DNA of 64,000 bases from Novosphingobium pokkalii (GTDB lineage: Bacteria; Pseudomonadota; Alphaproteobacteria; Sphingomonadales; Sphingomonadaceae), in contig NZ_BMZP01000012.1 in the NCBI RefSeq assembly GCF_014652855.1, forward strand, positions 1 to 64,000, written 5' to 3'. Under the pieces are notes generated by a model. The model was not told the DNA's origin. It was given only the letters and a program-made list of their open reading frames with translations, and did no database searches. The position numbers and the translations under genes were made by a program. Shown piece after piece: positions 1-8,803 of the stretch (position 1 is the stretch's first letter; each line of letters starts with the position of its first letter).

Positions 1-60
1 CTTCACACGCGGCTTCACGTTGTAGTCGATCACCCGCTTCACGCAGACCAGGGCTTTCAT
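1..60 (-). CDS. etfB: Electron transfer flavoprotein beta subunit, partial (N-terminus only)
   Basis: Only the first 20 codons lie in the window. The peptide begins MKALVCVKRVIDYNVKPRVK, which matches the conserved start of the EtfB family. EtfB pairs with EtfA to pass electrons from flavin dehydrogenases, including dimethylglycine and sarcosine dehydrogenases, to ETF-ubiquinone oxidoreductase. It starts 24 bases after the sdaA stop on the same strand, so it is probably the next gene of the purU-ybaK-sdaA operon. This placement fits the methylamine dehydrogenases encoded further upstream on the same strand. The assignment rests on a short but characteristic sequence. Confidence 0.8.
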   Translation of the reverse strand, partial: MKALVCVKRVIDYNVKPRVK

Positions 61-84
61 CGATTGTGTCTCCTCAGAACTCGC

Positions 85-1461
85 TCAGCATGCCACGACG
101 TTGACCGCGAGGCCGCCTTGCGAGGTTTCCTTGTACTTGTCACGCATGTCTGCGCCGGTTTGGCGCATGGTTTCGATCACCTTGTCAAGGCTCACCATGT
201 GCTGCCCATCGCCCAGCATGGCCAGGCGCGAGGCGTCGATCGCCTTGACCGCGCCCATCGCGTTGCGCTCGATGCAGGGGATCTGCACGAGGCCACCAAC
301 CGGATCGCAGGTCAGCCCCAGATTGTGTTCCATGCCGATTTCGGCAGCATTCTCGATCTGGGCGTTGTTGCCGCCCAACGCCGCCGTCAATCCGCCCGCC
401 GCCATCGAGCAGGCCACGCCCACTTCGCCCTGGCAACCCACTTCCGCGCCGGAAATCGAGGCATTGCGCTTGTAGAGCGCGCCGATCGCCGCCGCCGTCA
501 GCAGGAACGTGCGCCGCCCGGCCTTGTCACCGCGATAGCAGCGTTCGTAATAGCGCAGCACGGCCGGAATGATCCCCGCCGCGCCGTTGGTCGGCGCGGT
601 CACCACGCGCCCACCGGCGGCATTTTCCTCGTTCACCGCCATGGCCCAGAGGTTGATCCAGTCGAGCACGGCGAGCGGTTCGGACAGCGACATCTGCTGG
701 CGGTGCTGCAATTCCTGCGCCAGCGCAGCGGCGCGGCGGCGCACCTTGAGCCCGCCGGGTAAAGTGCCGCCCTGGGCGCAGCCGCGATCGATGCAGGCGG
801 CCATGGTATCGGCCAGCAGATCGAGTCCGGCCTCCACTTCCGACGGGCTGCGCCAGGCCAGTTCGTTGGCCAGCATGATCTGCGCGATGGAGAGGCCAGT
901 CCTCTCGCCAATCTCGATCAATTCGCCAGCAGAGGCAAAGGGATAAGGCGGCGCCGGCAGATCCAGAGCCGGCGCATTGCGGATCACTTCGTCCTCGTCC
1001 AGCACGAAGCCGCCACCCACCGAATAGAACAACCGGCGGGTGAGCATCTCGCCTGCCGCGTCGAACGCCGCCAGGGCCATGGCATTGCTGTGATAGGCCT
1101 GCCGCTCGCGCTGGAGAAAGCGCATGTCCTGCGCCGGGGCAAAGGCCACCTCGTGGCGCCCGAGCAGGGCCACGCGGCCCGACTGTTCCACGGCCGCGAC
1201 GATGCCGGGCACGGCATCAGGATCGGTCGTGGCGGGAATTTCCCCGGCCAGCCCCAGGATCACCGCCACGTCGGTGGCATGGCCCTTGCCGGTCAAGGCC
1301 AATGACCCATAGAGATCGACCGAAACCCGCGCAGTGCGGGTCAGCAGGCCCGCAGCCTCCAGCGCTTCGGTAAAGCGCCGGGCCGCCACCATCGGCCCCA
1401 CGGTGTGGGAACTCGACGGGCCGATGCCGATCTTGAACAGGTCAAAGGTGCTGACGATCAT
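85..1461 (-). CDS. sdaA: L-serine ammonia-lyase (single-chain, iron-sulfur)
   Basis: It deaminates L-serine to pyruvate and ammonia in the cytoplasm using a [4Fe-4S] cluster. The N-terminal half holds the SDH beta domain (GIGPSSSHTVGP at residues 12-23). The C-terminal half holds the alpha domain with candidate cluster ligands Cys343, Cys385 and Cys396. The protein is 458 residues and ends in cysteine. This agrees in length and end residue with the Legionella type, where the terminal Cys is the tail-in-mouth fourth ligand. Its ATG overlaps the stop of the upstream deacylase gene by four bases (ATGA), so the two are translationally coupled. In this neighbourhood it would drain serine made from glycine, the end product of betaine demethylation. 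Confidence 0.96.
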   Translation of the reverse strand: MIVSTFDLFKIGIGPSSSHTVGPMVAARRFTEALEAAGLLTRTARVSVDLYGSLALTGKGHATDVAVILGLAGEIPATTDPDAVPGIVAAVEQSGRVALLGRHEVAFAPAQDMRFLQRERQAYHSNAMALAAFDAAGEMLTRRLFYSVGGGFVLDEDEVIRNAPALDLPAPPYPFASAGELIEIGERTGLSIAQIMLANELAWRSPSEVEAGLDLLADTMAACIDRGCAQGGTLPGGLKVRRRAAALAQELQHRQQMSLSEPLAVLDWINLWAMAVNEENAAGGRVVTAPTNGAAGIIPAVLRYYERCYRGDKAGRRTFLLTAAAIGALYKRNASISGAEVGCQGEVGVACSMAAGGLTAALGGNNAQIENAAEIGMEHNLGLTCDPVGGLVQIPCIERNAMGAVKAIDASRLAMLGDGQHMVSLDKVIETMRQTGADMRDKYKETSQGGLAVNVVAC

Positions 1462-1955
1462 GGCCGCTCCGGAATGCCCGCAATCATCGCGGGGTGGTTC
1501 CAGCTTGCCAGAGCGCGCAACAAATCACCACCGGAAAGACCGATCGTTGCGGTATTGCGCAAGGGATGAACGTGGACCTGCGCCGCGTCGGCCAGGTCGG
1601 TGTCGATCACCACGCGCACCGCGCCATCGGCATCGTTGATCGCCGCCAGCGGCGTGACCGCGCCGGGCGTCACGCCGAGCAGGCGCTCCATGTCTTCGGC
1701 CTTGCCAAAGCTGAACTTCTTGGCGCCCACCGCCCCGGCCAGGGCTTTCAGGTCCACCCGCTTGGCGTGATCGACTGTCACCAGCCAGAAGCTGCCATCG
1801 GCGTTCTTGAGGAACAGATTCTTGGTATGCGCGCCGGGCAGCGCGGCGTGGATCGCCTCGCTTTCCTCCACAGTGAACACCGCCTCGTGCTCCAGGCTGG
1901 TCCAGGCAATGCCCAGCGCCTCGAGATCGGCATAAAGCCGCGTTTCGCTCATCAT
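1458..1955 (-). CDS. YbaK/ProX-type prolyl-tRNA editing domain protein
   Basis: This is a stand-alone YbaK/EbsC-fold protein of about 165 residues, the family that hydrolyses mischarged aminoacyl-tRNAs such as Ala-tRNA-Pro. Visible family features are the internal AHTKNLFLKNADG segment with its conserved lysine and the SFGKAEDM and VTPLAA blocks. An open frame extends 60 bases upstream into purU. However, an AAGGG sequence followed by two consecutive ATG codons just after the purU stop favours the start chosen here, or the ATG three bases later. It sits between purU and sdaA with almost no spacing. The link to serine is suggestive: the related editing proteins act on small amino acids (Ala, Ser, Cys) misloaded on tRNA. 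The exact tRNA substrate cannot be read from the sequence. Confidence 0.85.
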   Translation of the reverse strand: MMSETRLYADLEALGIAWTSLEHEAVFTVEESEAIHAALPGAHTKNLFLKNADGSFWLVTVDHAKRVDLKALAGAVGAKKFSFGKAEDMERLLGVTPGAVTPLAAINDADGAVRVVIDTDLADAAQVHVHPLRNTATIGLSGGDLLRALASWNHPAMIAGIPERP

Positions 1956-1963
1956 CCCGGCCC

Positions 1964-2824
1964 TTACTTGAACACGATCGTGCGATGGCCATTGAGCATC
2001 ACACGATGCTCGCAATGGGCCTTGACCGCACGGGTCAGCACGCGGCTTTCGGTTTCCTGACCCTGGGCGATCAGGTCATCGACAGTGTCGGCATGGTCCA
2101 CCATCGAGACATCCTGCGCGATGATCGGGCCTTCATCCAGATCGGGTGTCACGTAGTGGGCGGTCGCGCCCACCATCTTCACGCCACGCTCATAGGCGCG
2201 GTGATAGGGCATGGCGCCCTTGAACGCGGGCAGCGAAGAGTGGTGGATGTTGATCACCCGGCCTTCCAGCACGCGGCAGGTGGCATCGGACAGCACCTGC
2301 ATGTAGCGCGCCAGGATCACCAGATCGACCCGCTGCTCCTCGATCAGGGCCAGCAGGCGGGCCTCCTGCTCGGCCTTGGTCTCGGGCGTGATCGGCAGGT
2401 GGTGGAACGGGATGCCTTCGTGCTCCACCCGGCGCTGCCAGGTGGTGTGGTTGGACACCACGCTGGTCACTTCCATCGGCAGATAGCGCGTGGCGGTGCG
2501 ATAGAGCAGATCGTTGAGGCAATGGCCGCCCTTGGAGACCATGACCAGCGCCCGGACCTTGACCGACAGGTCGAACACTTTCCAGTCGATGCCATAGGCA
2601 CTGCCGACCGACAGGAACGCCTCGTCGAAGCGTTCCACCGTCATCCCCGGCGGCGCAGTGAAGGCCACGCGCATGAAGAAGCGGCCGGTCACTGCATCGT
2701 CGAACTGCGCGCTTTCGACGATGTTGCAGTCCTGCGCCGAAATCGACGTGGCGATGGCCGCGACGAGGCCCTTGCGATCGACGCACGAGACCAGCAGCAC
2801 GAAATCGGGTTTCAAAAGCGCCAC
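1964..2824 (-). CDS. purU: Formyltetrahydrofolate deformylase
   Basis: It hydrolyses 10-formyl-THF to formate and THF, recycling free folate when one-carbon units accumulate. An N-terminal ACT domain (about residues 8-85) is followed by a formyltransferase domain. The catalytic triad of the family is visible as Asn192, His194 (in NIHHSSLP) and Asp230 (in DLDEGP). The 286-residue length is normal. It is the first gene of a minus-strand operon with the YbaK-like gene, sdaA and etfB. PurU is commonly found beside sarcosine and betaine catabolism because demethylation loads THF with C1 units. A LysR gene diverges from it, and a palindrome overlapping a TATAAT sequence lies between them. Confidence 0.95.
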   Translation of the reverse strand: MALLKPDFVLLVSCVDRKGLVAAIATSISAQDCNIVESAQFDDAVTGRFFMRVAFTAPPGMTVERFDEAFLSVGSAYGIDWKVFDLSVKVRALVMVSKGGHCLNDLLYRTATRYLPMEVTSVVSNHTTWQRRVEHEGIPFHHLPITPETKAEQEARLLALIEEQRVDLVILARYMQVLSDATCRVLEGRVINIHHSSLPAFKGAMPYHRAYERGVKMVGATAHYVTPDLDEGPIIAQDVSMVDHADTVDDLIAQGQETESRVLTRAVKAHCEHRVMLNGHRTIVFK

Positions 2825-2928
2825 GTCAGTTCCCTTTTGCTGGTTGTCGTTGCGGATGGCCCCGCCCTGATGAACTGCCTGATAAAGCGAATGCCGGGCA
2901 ACCGGAACGGGCCAGCTTCCACAATAAG

Positions 2929-2941
2929 CAGATATAATCTG
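2929..2941. promoter_or_regulatory. Candidate operator/promoter between purU and divergent lysR gene
   Basis: The sequence CAGAT-ATA-ATCTG is a perfect 5-bp-arm palindrome with a 3-base centre, and it contains TATAAT, a good -10 hexamer in the lysR direction. A palindrome over a promoter between a LysR gene and its divergent neighbour is the usual layout for autoregulated LysR sites. No convincing -35 hexamer could be assigned at 16-18 bases, so this is only a candidate. Confidence 0.3.
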
Positions 2942-3016
2942 GTAGTTCAGGCATCATGATGGCACAAGAGTGTCTGACCGCGGCGCGGGAGGGTGCGCCG
3001 CGCAAGGATCATGCCC

Positions 3017-3967
3017 ATGCGCCTGCCCGCCGAATTCGATCTGCACGGCTTGGAAGTGTTTGTCCTGACAGTGGAACTGGGCGGGATGACGGCCTGCGCC
3101 CAGCAATTGCGGATCACCCAGTCGGCCGTTTCGCAAACCATCACGCGGCTGGAACAGGGCATCGGCGCGCCGCTGTTCGATCGCTCGCTGCGGCCACTGG
3201 GCCTGACCCCCTCGGGCCGCGCCCTGCACGAACGCGCGCGCAAGCTGCTGGCCAATGCGCGCACCGCCTATGACGAAGTGCGCGAAGGGGCGCAGCAGCC
3301 GATCGACCAGTTGACCGTGGGCATGAGCGAAAGCCTGGCCAACCTGCTCACCGCCCCGCTGCTCCGCCGCCACGGCATGCGCGTCGGCTCGTGGCGGGTG
3401 CGCTCGGGCATATCGCTGCGCCAGCAACAGGAATTCCTGGCCCGGCGTTGCGACATGCTGGTAACGGGCAGCAATACGCTGGAAAAGCATCCCGGCATCG
3501 AGCACCACGACGTGATCGACGATCCTTTCGTGATGATCTTTCCGGCCGATCACAATGGCAGCATCGATCCCGCCGACGTGGCCGAGCGCATGCCGTTCGT
3601 GCGCTATTCGCTCGACACCGGCATGGGCCAGCGGATCGAAAGCCAGCTCACCCGCATGAAGCTGCGGCTGCCCAACGTGATCGAGGTGGAGATCATCCAC
3701 CAGCAATTGACCACCGTGGGCATGGGCATCGGCTGGAGCATCACCTCGCTGCTGTGCCTGGCCGCCCTGCCCCAGTTGATGCCGCAACTGCGGGTAGAGC
3801 CGCTGCCGCGCGGCCGCTTTGCCCGCCGCATCCAGGTGGTGGCGCGCATGGGCGAGCTTGGCGATCTCCCCGGCCAGACCGCTGCGCTGGCGCGCGAAAC
3901 CCTGCTAGACCAGGTGCTGCCCCCGCTGATCACCACGTTGCCCTGGGCGGGGCCGCTGTTGGGCTGA
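3017..3967 (+). CDS. LysR-family transcriptional regulator (divergent from purU)
   Basis: The N-terminal winged HTH carries the LysR signature (LRITQSAVSQTITRLEQGIGAP) and is followed by a substrate-binding domain, for about 316 residues in all. Two upstream in-frame ATGs exist. The start MRLPAEFDLHG is preferred because AAGGA lies 8 bases before it. The gene diverges from the purU operon, which makes that operon its most likely target. The nearby sarcosine oxidase operon could be a second target. The effector is unknown; glycine, serine or a betaine derivative would fit the context but this is inference. Confidence 0.85.
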   Translation: MRLPAEFDLHGLEVFVLTVELGGMTACAQQLRITQSAVSQTITRLEQGIGAPLFDRSLRPLGLTPSGRALHERARKLLANARTAYDEVREGAQQPIDQLTVGMSESLANLLTAPLLRRHGMRVGSWRVRSGISLRQQQEFLARRCDMLVTGSNTLEKHPGIEHHDVIDDPFVMIFPADHNGSIDPADVAERMPFVRYSLDTGMGQRIESQLTRMKLRLPNVIEVEIIHQQLTTVGMGIGWSITSLLCLAALPQLMPQLRVEPLPRGRFARRIQVVARMGELGDLPGQTAALARETLLDQVLPPLITTLPWAGPLLG

Positions 3968-4107
3968 GGACAGGCGGAGAATTACGAAATTTAGTTTATC
4001 TATCCGTTTTGAAGGGAACCATCGCCCGGCATGGCGATTGTGCCGACAACGCGATGGTGCGCGTGGGGCACGCCTGACCGGGTGTTTTGGGGAACTCCGG
4101 CCAAATC

Positions 4108-5100
4108 ATGACGAATATTCCACTTTCCAGGCAGGTTGCCGGGATTTCCCATGTTTCGCTGGCCGCCGCGATCGATCAGAGCGTCGATTGCGTCAAGGTG
4201 GTCAATCTGGACGGCACCGTTGCCTACATGAATCCCAACGGCCTCTGCGCCATGGAGGTGGATGATCCGGCGCAAGTGCTGGGCAAGCCATGGGCCTTGT
4301 TCTGGCCTGAGGACAGCCGGGACCGGATCGAAGGTGGCTATGCCGTGGCCCAGGCTGGCGGCATCTCGCGCTTTCGCGCGTTCTGCCCCACCGCCAAGGG
4401 CAGCCCTCGCTGGTGGGACGTGAGCGTGTCCGGCCTGCGCGACGACAGTGGGAAGCTGAGCAGCTACCTGGCCGTCTCGCGCGACGTGACCGAGGCGGAA
4501 CTGGCGCGCCAGGTGCTGGAAACCGCCACGCGCGAATTGCACCACCGGCTCAAGAACACCTATACGATCATATCGAGCCTGATCCGCAGCTTCGCGCGCG
4601 GTGACACGCACAACAGCGCCTTTGCCGCGCATATGGCCGAGCGCCTGCTGGCGATGGGCCGCGCGCAGGCGCTGTTCACCAGCCAGGACGTGCCGTGCAG
4701 CCTGGTCGATCTGATCGACGCGCTTACCGCGCCTTTCAGCACGGAGTTCTGCCCGGTCGAGACAACCGAGGTGGCCGACATGCCGATCGCCCGCGCCCTG
4801 GCCGACACGATCGCCCTGGTCGTGGGGGAACTGGCGGTCAATTCGTCCAAGCATGGCGCCATCGCCCATGGCGGCCGCATCACGCTATCCAGCCAGTTGG
4901 ACGGTGGCGACATCATCCTGGTCTGGCATGAGATTTCGAAGCGCGCGGTTCAGGCCACCACGCGCGAGGGCGGGCAGGGCCTCAATCTGATCAACCGCAT
5001 CGTGCTGTTGCGCGATGGGGCGATCGACCTGGACTGGCAGGCCGACGGCCTCACCGCCACGCTGCGCTTCAAGGACGCCGCCCCCGCCCCTATTGACTGA
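4108..5100 (+). CDS. PAS-domain HWE-family sensor histidine kinase (soluble, orphan)
   Basis: This is a 330-residue protein without membrane segments. A PAS domain spans about residues 15-130. It is followed by the HWE/HisKA_2 phosphoacceptor region with HRLKN (His146), the N box ELAVNSSKHG (Asn245) and the family-defining W-x-E motif at 273-275. A G-box-like GGQGLNLI lies near 288. HWE kinases of alphaproteobacteria often feed light, redox or general-stress (PhyR-EcfG) signalling. No response regulator is adjacent, so its partner must be elsewhere. A TTG 21 bases upstream is in frame, but the ATG of MTNIPLSRQ is the better start. The gene converges with soxG, leaving only six bases between the stops. 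Confidence 0.88.
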   Translation: MTNIPLSRQVAGISHVSLAAAIDQSVDCVKVVNLDGTVAYMNPNGLCAMEVDDPAQVLGKPWALFWPEDSRDRIEGGYAVAQAGGISRFRAFCPTAKGSPRWWDVSVSGLRDDSGKLSSYLAVSRDVTEAELARQVLETATRELHHRLKNTYTIISSLIRSFARGDTHNSAFAAHMAERLLAMGRAQALFTSQDVPCSLVDLIDALTAPFSTEFCPVETTEVADMPIARALADTIALVVGELAVNSSKHGAIAHGGRITLSSQLDGGDIILVWHEISKRAVQATTREGGQGLNLINRIVLLRDGAIDLDWQADGLTATLRFKDAAPAPID

Positions 5101-5106
5101 CGGTCG

Positions 5107-5637
5107 TCAGGCGCGCTCGCAGGCTTTCAAAGCGTGCCACAGCCAAGGGGCAAAGCTGCGCCAGACGAACACGCGGAAGGCGGTTTCGCTTTCGCGCCAC
5201 AGGATCACTTCGACGGTTTCATAGACGGTGCGTGTGGCCCGGCCCACGGCAAACCGCTCCACATCGAGTGGACAGCCCGACGCCACGGTGCGCGCCGCGC
5301 CGGCGCCTTCCACCCGGATCACCACCCCGCGCGCGGAAATGTCCACCACGCTGACCGGCTGCCCGGCGCCATCGGGCAGCACGGTGCCGGCGGGCAGGTC
5401 CGCCAGCCATTCGTCCGGACCCAGGCAGGCCAGCCCATCCCGCGTTTCGCCGATCCGCGCTGGCACGGGGCGGCCGATCACGGCGGCCAGCGCGTCGGCC
5501 GTGCGCGCACGCAACGACCAGCGGCTTGCCGGCGGCTCCAGCGTGAGCGCCACGCCCGCAGCGGTCGTGGCCTGGCTTTCGAGCGCCAGATCGGTGCCGG
5601 CCACCGCCAGCGCAGGGATCGCAATGGCTTCAGACAT
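5107..5637 (-). CDS. soxG: Sarcosine oxidase gamma subunit
   Basis: This is the fourth subunit of the heterotetrameric sarcosine oxidase, a protein of 176 residues related to the GcvT/YgfZ fold. Family features include the GPDEWLADLP block and a conserved C-terminal region ending near WRSFAPWLWHALKACERA. The start MSEAIAIPAL overlaps the end of soxA by eight bases, whereas the longer frame reading MIPKGAAL would extend further into soxA. It is the last gene of the betaine/sarcosine operon and follows the classical B-D-A-G order. The short convergent gap to the kinase gene contains no obvious terminator. Confidence 0.92.
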   Translation of the reverse strand: MSEAIAIPALAVAGTDLALESQATTAAGVALTLEPPASRWSLRARTADALAAVIGRPVPARIGETRDGLACLGPDEWLADLPAGTVLPDGAGQPVSVVDISARGVVIRVEGAGAARTVASGCPLDVERFAVGRATRTVYETVEVILWRESETAFRVFVWRSFAPWLWHALKACERA

Positions 5638-8512
5638 CAAGGCGGCTCCCTTCGGGATCATAGAACACGGTGCTGGCGGTCACCCGCGCGCGGATCGTGC
5701 GCCCCGGCATCGGCACGTGGATCACCTGCCCATCGCGCGCGCGGCCATCGGCAATCACCGCCATGGCGATCGAGCGGCCCAGCGTGGCGCTGTGGTAAGA
5801 CGAAGTGACATGGCCCAGCATCGTCATCGGCACCGGCTGGTCGGGATCGGCCACGATCTGCGCGCCTTCCTCCAGCACGTCCTGCGGGTCTTCGGTCAAG
5901 AGGCCGACGAGCTGCTTGCGGCCCGGCGCGGCCATGTCTGGCCGGGAGAGCGAGCGCTTGCCGACGAAATCGGGCTTCTTGGTGCCCACTGCCCAGGCCA
6001 TGCCGGCGTCATCGGGCGTGAGCGTGCCATCGGTATCCTGACCGACGATGACATAGCCCTTTTCGGCGCGGAGCACGTGCATCGTCTCGGTGCCATAGGG
6101 GGTGATGCCATGGGCCTGCCCGGCGGCGTGGATCGCCTGCCACACCATGCGCCCGTGCTCGGCCGGGACGTTGACTTCAAAGCCGAGTTCGCCGGTAAAG
6201 CTCACGCGGAACAGACGGGTGGGAACGCCGCAGATGCGCCCTTCGCGAATGGCCATGTGGGGGAACGCCGATGGGCTCAGGTCGATGCCTTCCACGAGCG
6301 GGGCGATCACGGCGCGGGCCAGCGGGCCTTGCACCGCAATCACCGCCCACTGTTCGGTCGTGCTGGTCAGCCAGACGTCGAGATCGCTCCATTCGGTCTG
6401 GAGATAGTCTTCCATCATCGCCAGCACGCGCGCCGCGCCGCCGGTGGTGGTTGTCAGGTGAAAGCGATCGGGCGCCAGGCGCGCAGAAACGCCATCATCG
6501 GTGATGAACCCATCCTCGCGCAGCAGCAGGCCATAGCGGCAGCGGCCCGGCTGCAAGGCTTTCCACGGGTTGGTGTACATGCGGTTGAGGAATTCGGCGG
6601 CATCGGGGCCGACCACTTCGATCTTGCCGAGGGTGGAAGCGTCGAACATCCCCACCCGCTCGCGCACGGCCAGGCATTCCCGCGCCACGGCGGCGTGCAT
6701 GTCTTCGCTCCCTTGCGGGAAATAGCGCGCGCGGCGCCACTGCGCCACGTTCTCGAACACCGCGCCATGGTCGGCGGCCCAGCCATCGATCACCGTCTTG
6801 CGGATCGGCTGGAACAGCGCATCCTTATGGTGCCCCATCAAGGCGCCAAAGGTCTGCGGCGTATAGGGCGGGCGGAACGTGGTGAGGCCGATATCGGTGA
6901 CCGGCTTCGCCAGGCTGCCCGAGGCGATCTGCAAACCGTTGAGATTGCTGGTCTTGCCCTGGTCGGTCGCCATGCCGTTGGTGGTATAGCGCTTGATGTG
7001 CTCGATCGAGCGCATGCCCTCGCGCACGGCCAGGTCGATGTCGCGCGCCTTCACGTCGTTCTGGAAATCGACGAAGGCCTTGGTCTGCCAGATCGGCTTG
7101 GGGCCGGGCAGCGTGCCGAGCGCCAGGCCCGATCCCATGTCCCAGGCCCCTGCCCCGGCGCCCACGGCGCGGCAGTTTTCCTGCGCCACATCGGGCAGAT
7201 AGGCCCCCCAATCGGCGTCCCAGCGCAGGCTGCCCTTGGCGTGGCTCCACAAGTGCACGGTCGGCGTCCAGCCGCCGGCCATCAGCAGGGCATCCACCGC
7301 CAGTTGCTGGGCATGGCCGGTGCCGTTGGCGGCAAAGGTCACGCCGCTCACCCCATGGCGCCCGGAAACGCTGGTGACGGCATGGCCGAGGTGCAAGGCA
7401 ATCCCCGCCGCGCGCGCCGCCGCAACCAGATCGGGCGCCACATCGCTGCGCAGGTCGATCACGGCGACCACGCCCACGCCCGCCGCCTTCATCGCCATGG
7501 CATCGCGCCAGCCGCTGTCGTGCACCGCCATCACCGCCACGGCGCGGCCCACCGCCACGCCATAGCGCACAGCCAGGGTGCGCCCGGCGCTGCTCAGCAT
7601 CACGCCCGGCACATCATTCCCATCGAACACCAGCGGGCGTTCGATCGCGCCCTGGGCCAACACGACTTCGCCCGCGCGGATACGCCACAGGCGTTCGCGC
7701 GCACCCTTGGCCTGTTCCGGCGCGAGGTGGTCGGTCAACTGCTCCACCGCGCCCACGAAGTTCTGGTGGTAATAGCCGAACGCCGTGGTGCGGGTAAGCA
7801 CGGTGACATTGCCGAGCCGGCGCAGCGCCATGGTCTTGTCGGCCAGTTCGCCCCACAAGGCGCGGTCAGCCAGGGCGCCGCCACCCAGTTCGTCCTGCTC
7901 GTCGATCAGGATCACCCGGCCGCCGTCTTGCGCCGCCGACAGCGCTGCCTCGATGCCGGCCAAGCCGCCGCCCACCACCAGCACTTCGCAATGGGCATAG
8001 GTGGCATCGTAGTGATCGGGATCGCGCGTCGTCGGGCTGGCCCCTAGCCCGGCCATGCGACGGATCGCCGGCTCATAGAGCTTTTCCCAGGCCGAGCGCG
8101 GCCACATGAAGGTCTTGTTGTAGAACCCGGCGGGAAACAGCGCGCCCAGCCGATCGTTGACCGCGCCCAGATCGAACCTGAGCGAGGGGAAGCGGTTCTG
8201 GCTCTGTGCGTTGAGCCCCTGATAGAGCGCAACCGACGGCGCGCGCAGATTGGGCGTGGCGCGGCCCCAGCCCGGTGCCGTTGCGCCGCGATCAACCGTG
8301 ACCAGCGCATTGGGCTCTTCCGTGCCCATGCCGAGAATCCCGCGCGGGCGGTGATACTTGAACGAACGGCCGAACAGCATCTGGCCCGACGCGACCAGCG
8401 CGGAAGCCAGATTGTCGCCGGCAAAGCCGCGATAGGCGCGGCCATCGAAGGTGAAATCCAGCGGTGCGGCGCGGTCGATCCGCCCGCCGGCAGGAAGACG
8501 ATAGCCGCTCAT
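5630..8512 (-). CDS. soxA: Sarcosine oxidase alpha subunit
   Basis: This is the large subunit (960 residues) of the cytoplasmic enzyme that oxidatively demethylates sarcosine to glycine, forming 5,10-methylene-THF and hydrogen peroxide. An N-terminal ferredoxin-like domain (FDGRAYRGFAGDNLASAL) is followed by a dinucleotide-binding domain (VLVVGGGLAGIEAALSAAQDGG). The C-terminal third is a GcvT-like folate-binding aminomethyltransferase domain. Length and domain order match known SoxA proteins. The start overlaps the soxD stop by four bases (ATGA). It is part of the DMGDH-like, gbcA-like, soxBDAG operon. Confidence 0.96.
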   Translation of the reverse strand: MSGYRLPAGGRIDRAAPLDFTFDGRAYRGFAGDNLASALVASGQMLFGRSFKYHRPRGILGMGTEEPNALVTVDRGATAPGWGRATPNLRAPSVALYQGLNAQSQNRFPSLRFDLGAVNDRLGALFPAGFYNKTFMWPRSAWEKLYEPAIRRMAGLGASPTTRDPDHYDATYAHCEVLVVGGGLAGIEAALSAAQDGGRVILIDEQDELGGGALADRALWGELADKTMALRRLGNVTVLTRTTAFGYYHQNFVGAVEQLTDHLAPEQAKGARERLWRIRAGEVVLAQGAIERPLVFDGNDVPGVMLSSAGRTLAVRYGVAVGRAVAVMAVHDSGWRDAMAMKAAGVGVVAVIDLRSDVAPDLVAAARAAGIALHLGHAVTSVSGRHGVSGVTFAANGTGHAQQLAVDALLMAGGWTPTVHLWSHAKGSLRWDADWGAYLPDVAQENCRAVGAGAGAWDMGSGLALGTLPGPKPIWQTKAFVDFQNDVKARDIDLAVREGMRSIEHIKRYTTNGMATDQGKTSNLNGLQIASGSLAKPVTDIGLTTFRPPYTPQTFGALMGHHKDALFQPIRKTVIDGWAADHGAVFENVAQWRRARYFPQGSEDMHAAVARECLAVRERVGMFDASTLGKIEVVGPDAAEFLNRMYTNPWKALQPGRCRYGLLLREDGFITDDGVSARLAPDRFHLTTTTGGAARVLAMMEDYLQTEWSDLDVWLTSTTEQWAVIAVQGPLARAVIAPLVEGIDLSPSAFPHMAIREGRICGVPTRLFRVSFTGELGFEVNVPAEHGRMVWQAIHAAGQAHGITPYGTETMHVLRAEKGYVIVGQDTDGTLTPDDAGMAWAVGTKKPDFVGKRSLSRPDMAAPGRKQLVGLLTEDPQDVLEEGAQIVADPDQPVPMTMLGHVTSSYHSATLGRSIAMAVIADGRARDGQVIHVPMPGRTIRARVTASTVFYDPEGSRLDV

Positions 8513-8781
8513 CTGCGCGGTTCTCCGGCCTTGTAGGTCTGCTCGAAACGGTCGCTCACGGTATCGCGCACCGCGTTGAAAAAGCGGCCGCAGCCATGGG
8601 TGTGGCGCCAGCGTTCATGGTGGCGCCCGCGCGGGTTGCGGCGGATATAGAGGTAATGCTCCCAGTCCTCATCGCTCAGCGCGGCAGGATCGAGCGGGCG
8701 GGCGATATGCGCCTCTCCGCCATAGACGAATTCCACCTCGGGGCGGTCTTCCTCGCAATAGGGGCAATGAATCAACAGCAT
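8509..8781 (-). CDS. soxD: Sarcosine oxidase delta subunit
   Basis: This is a 90-residue zinc-binding subunit. The family's metal ligands are visible: CPYC near the N-terminus (Cys6, Cys9) and the later HTHGCGRFF segment containing His and Cys. An AGGGAA ribosome-binding site precedes the ATG. It lies between soxB and soxA, the standard position, and overlaps soxA by four bases. Confidence 0.94.
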   Translation of the reverse strand: MLLIHCPYCEEDRPEVEFVYGGEAHIARPLDPAALSDEDWEHYLYIRRNPRGRHHERWRHTHGCGRFFNAVRDTVSDRFEQTYKAGEPRR

Positions 8782-8803
8782 GGCTTGGTTCCCTGCGCCT
8801 TGC

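Noticed and set aside
64..762. Open frame of 232 codons antisense to sdaA.
   Set aside because: Mirrors the codon bias of the opposite strand gene; composition rich in His, Arg and Ala without any family motif.
5228..8047. Open frame of 939 codons antisense to soxA.
   Set aside because: High-G+C genes commonly leave long antisense frames; the peptide is His/Arg/Gly-rich and has no recognisable domain, while soxA is unmistakable.
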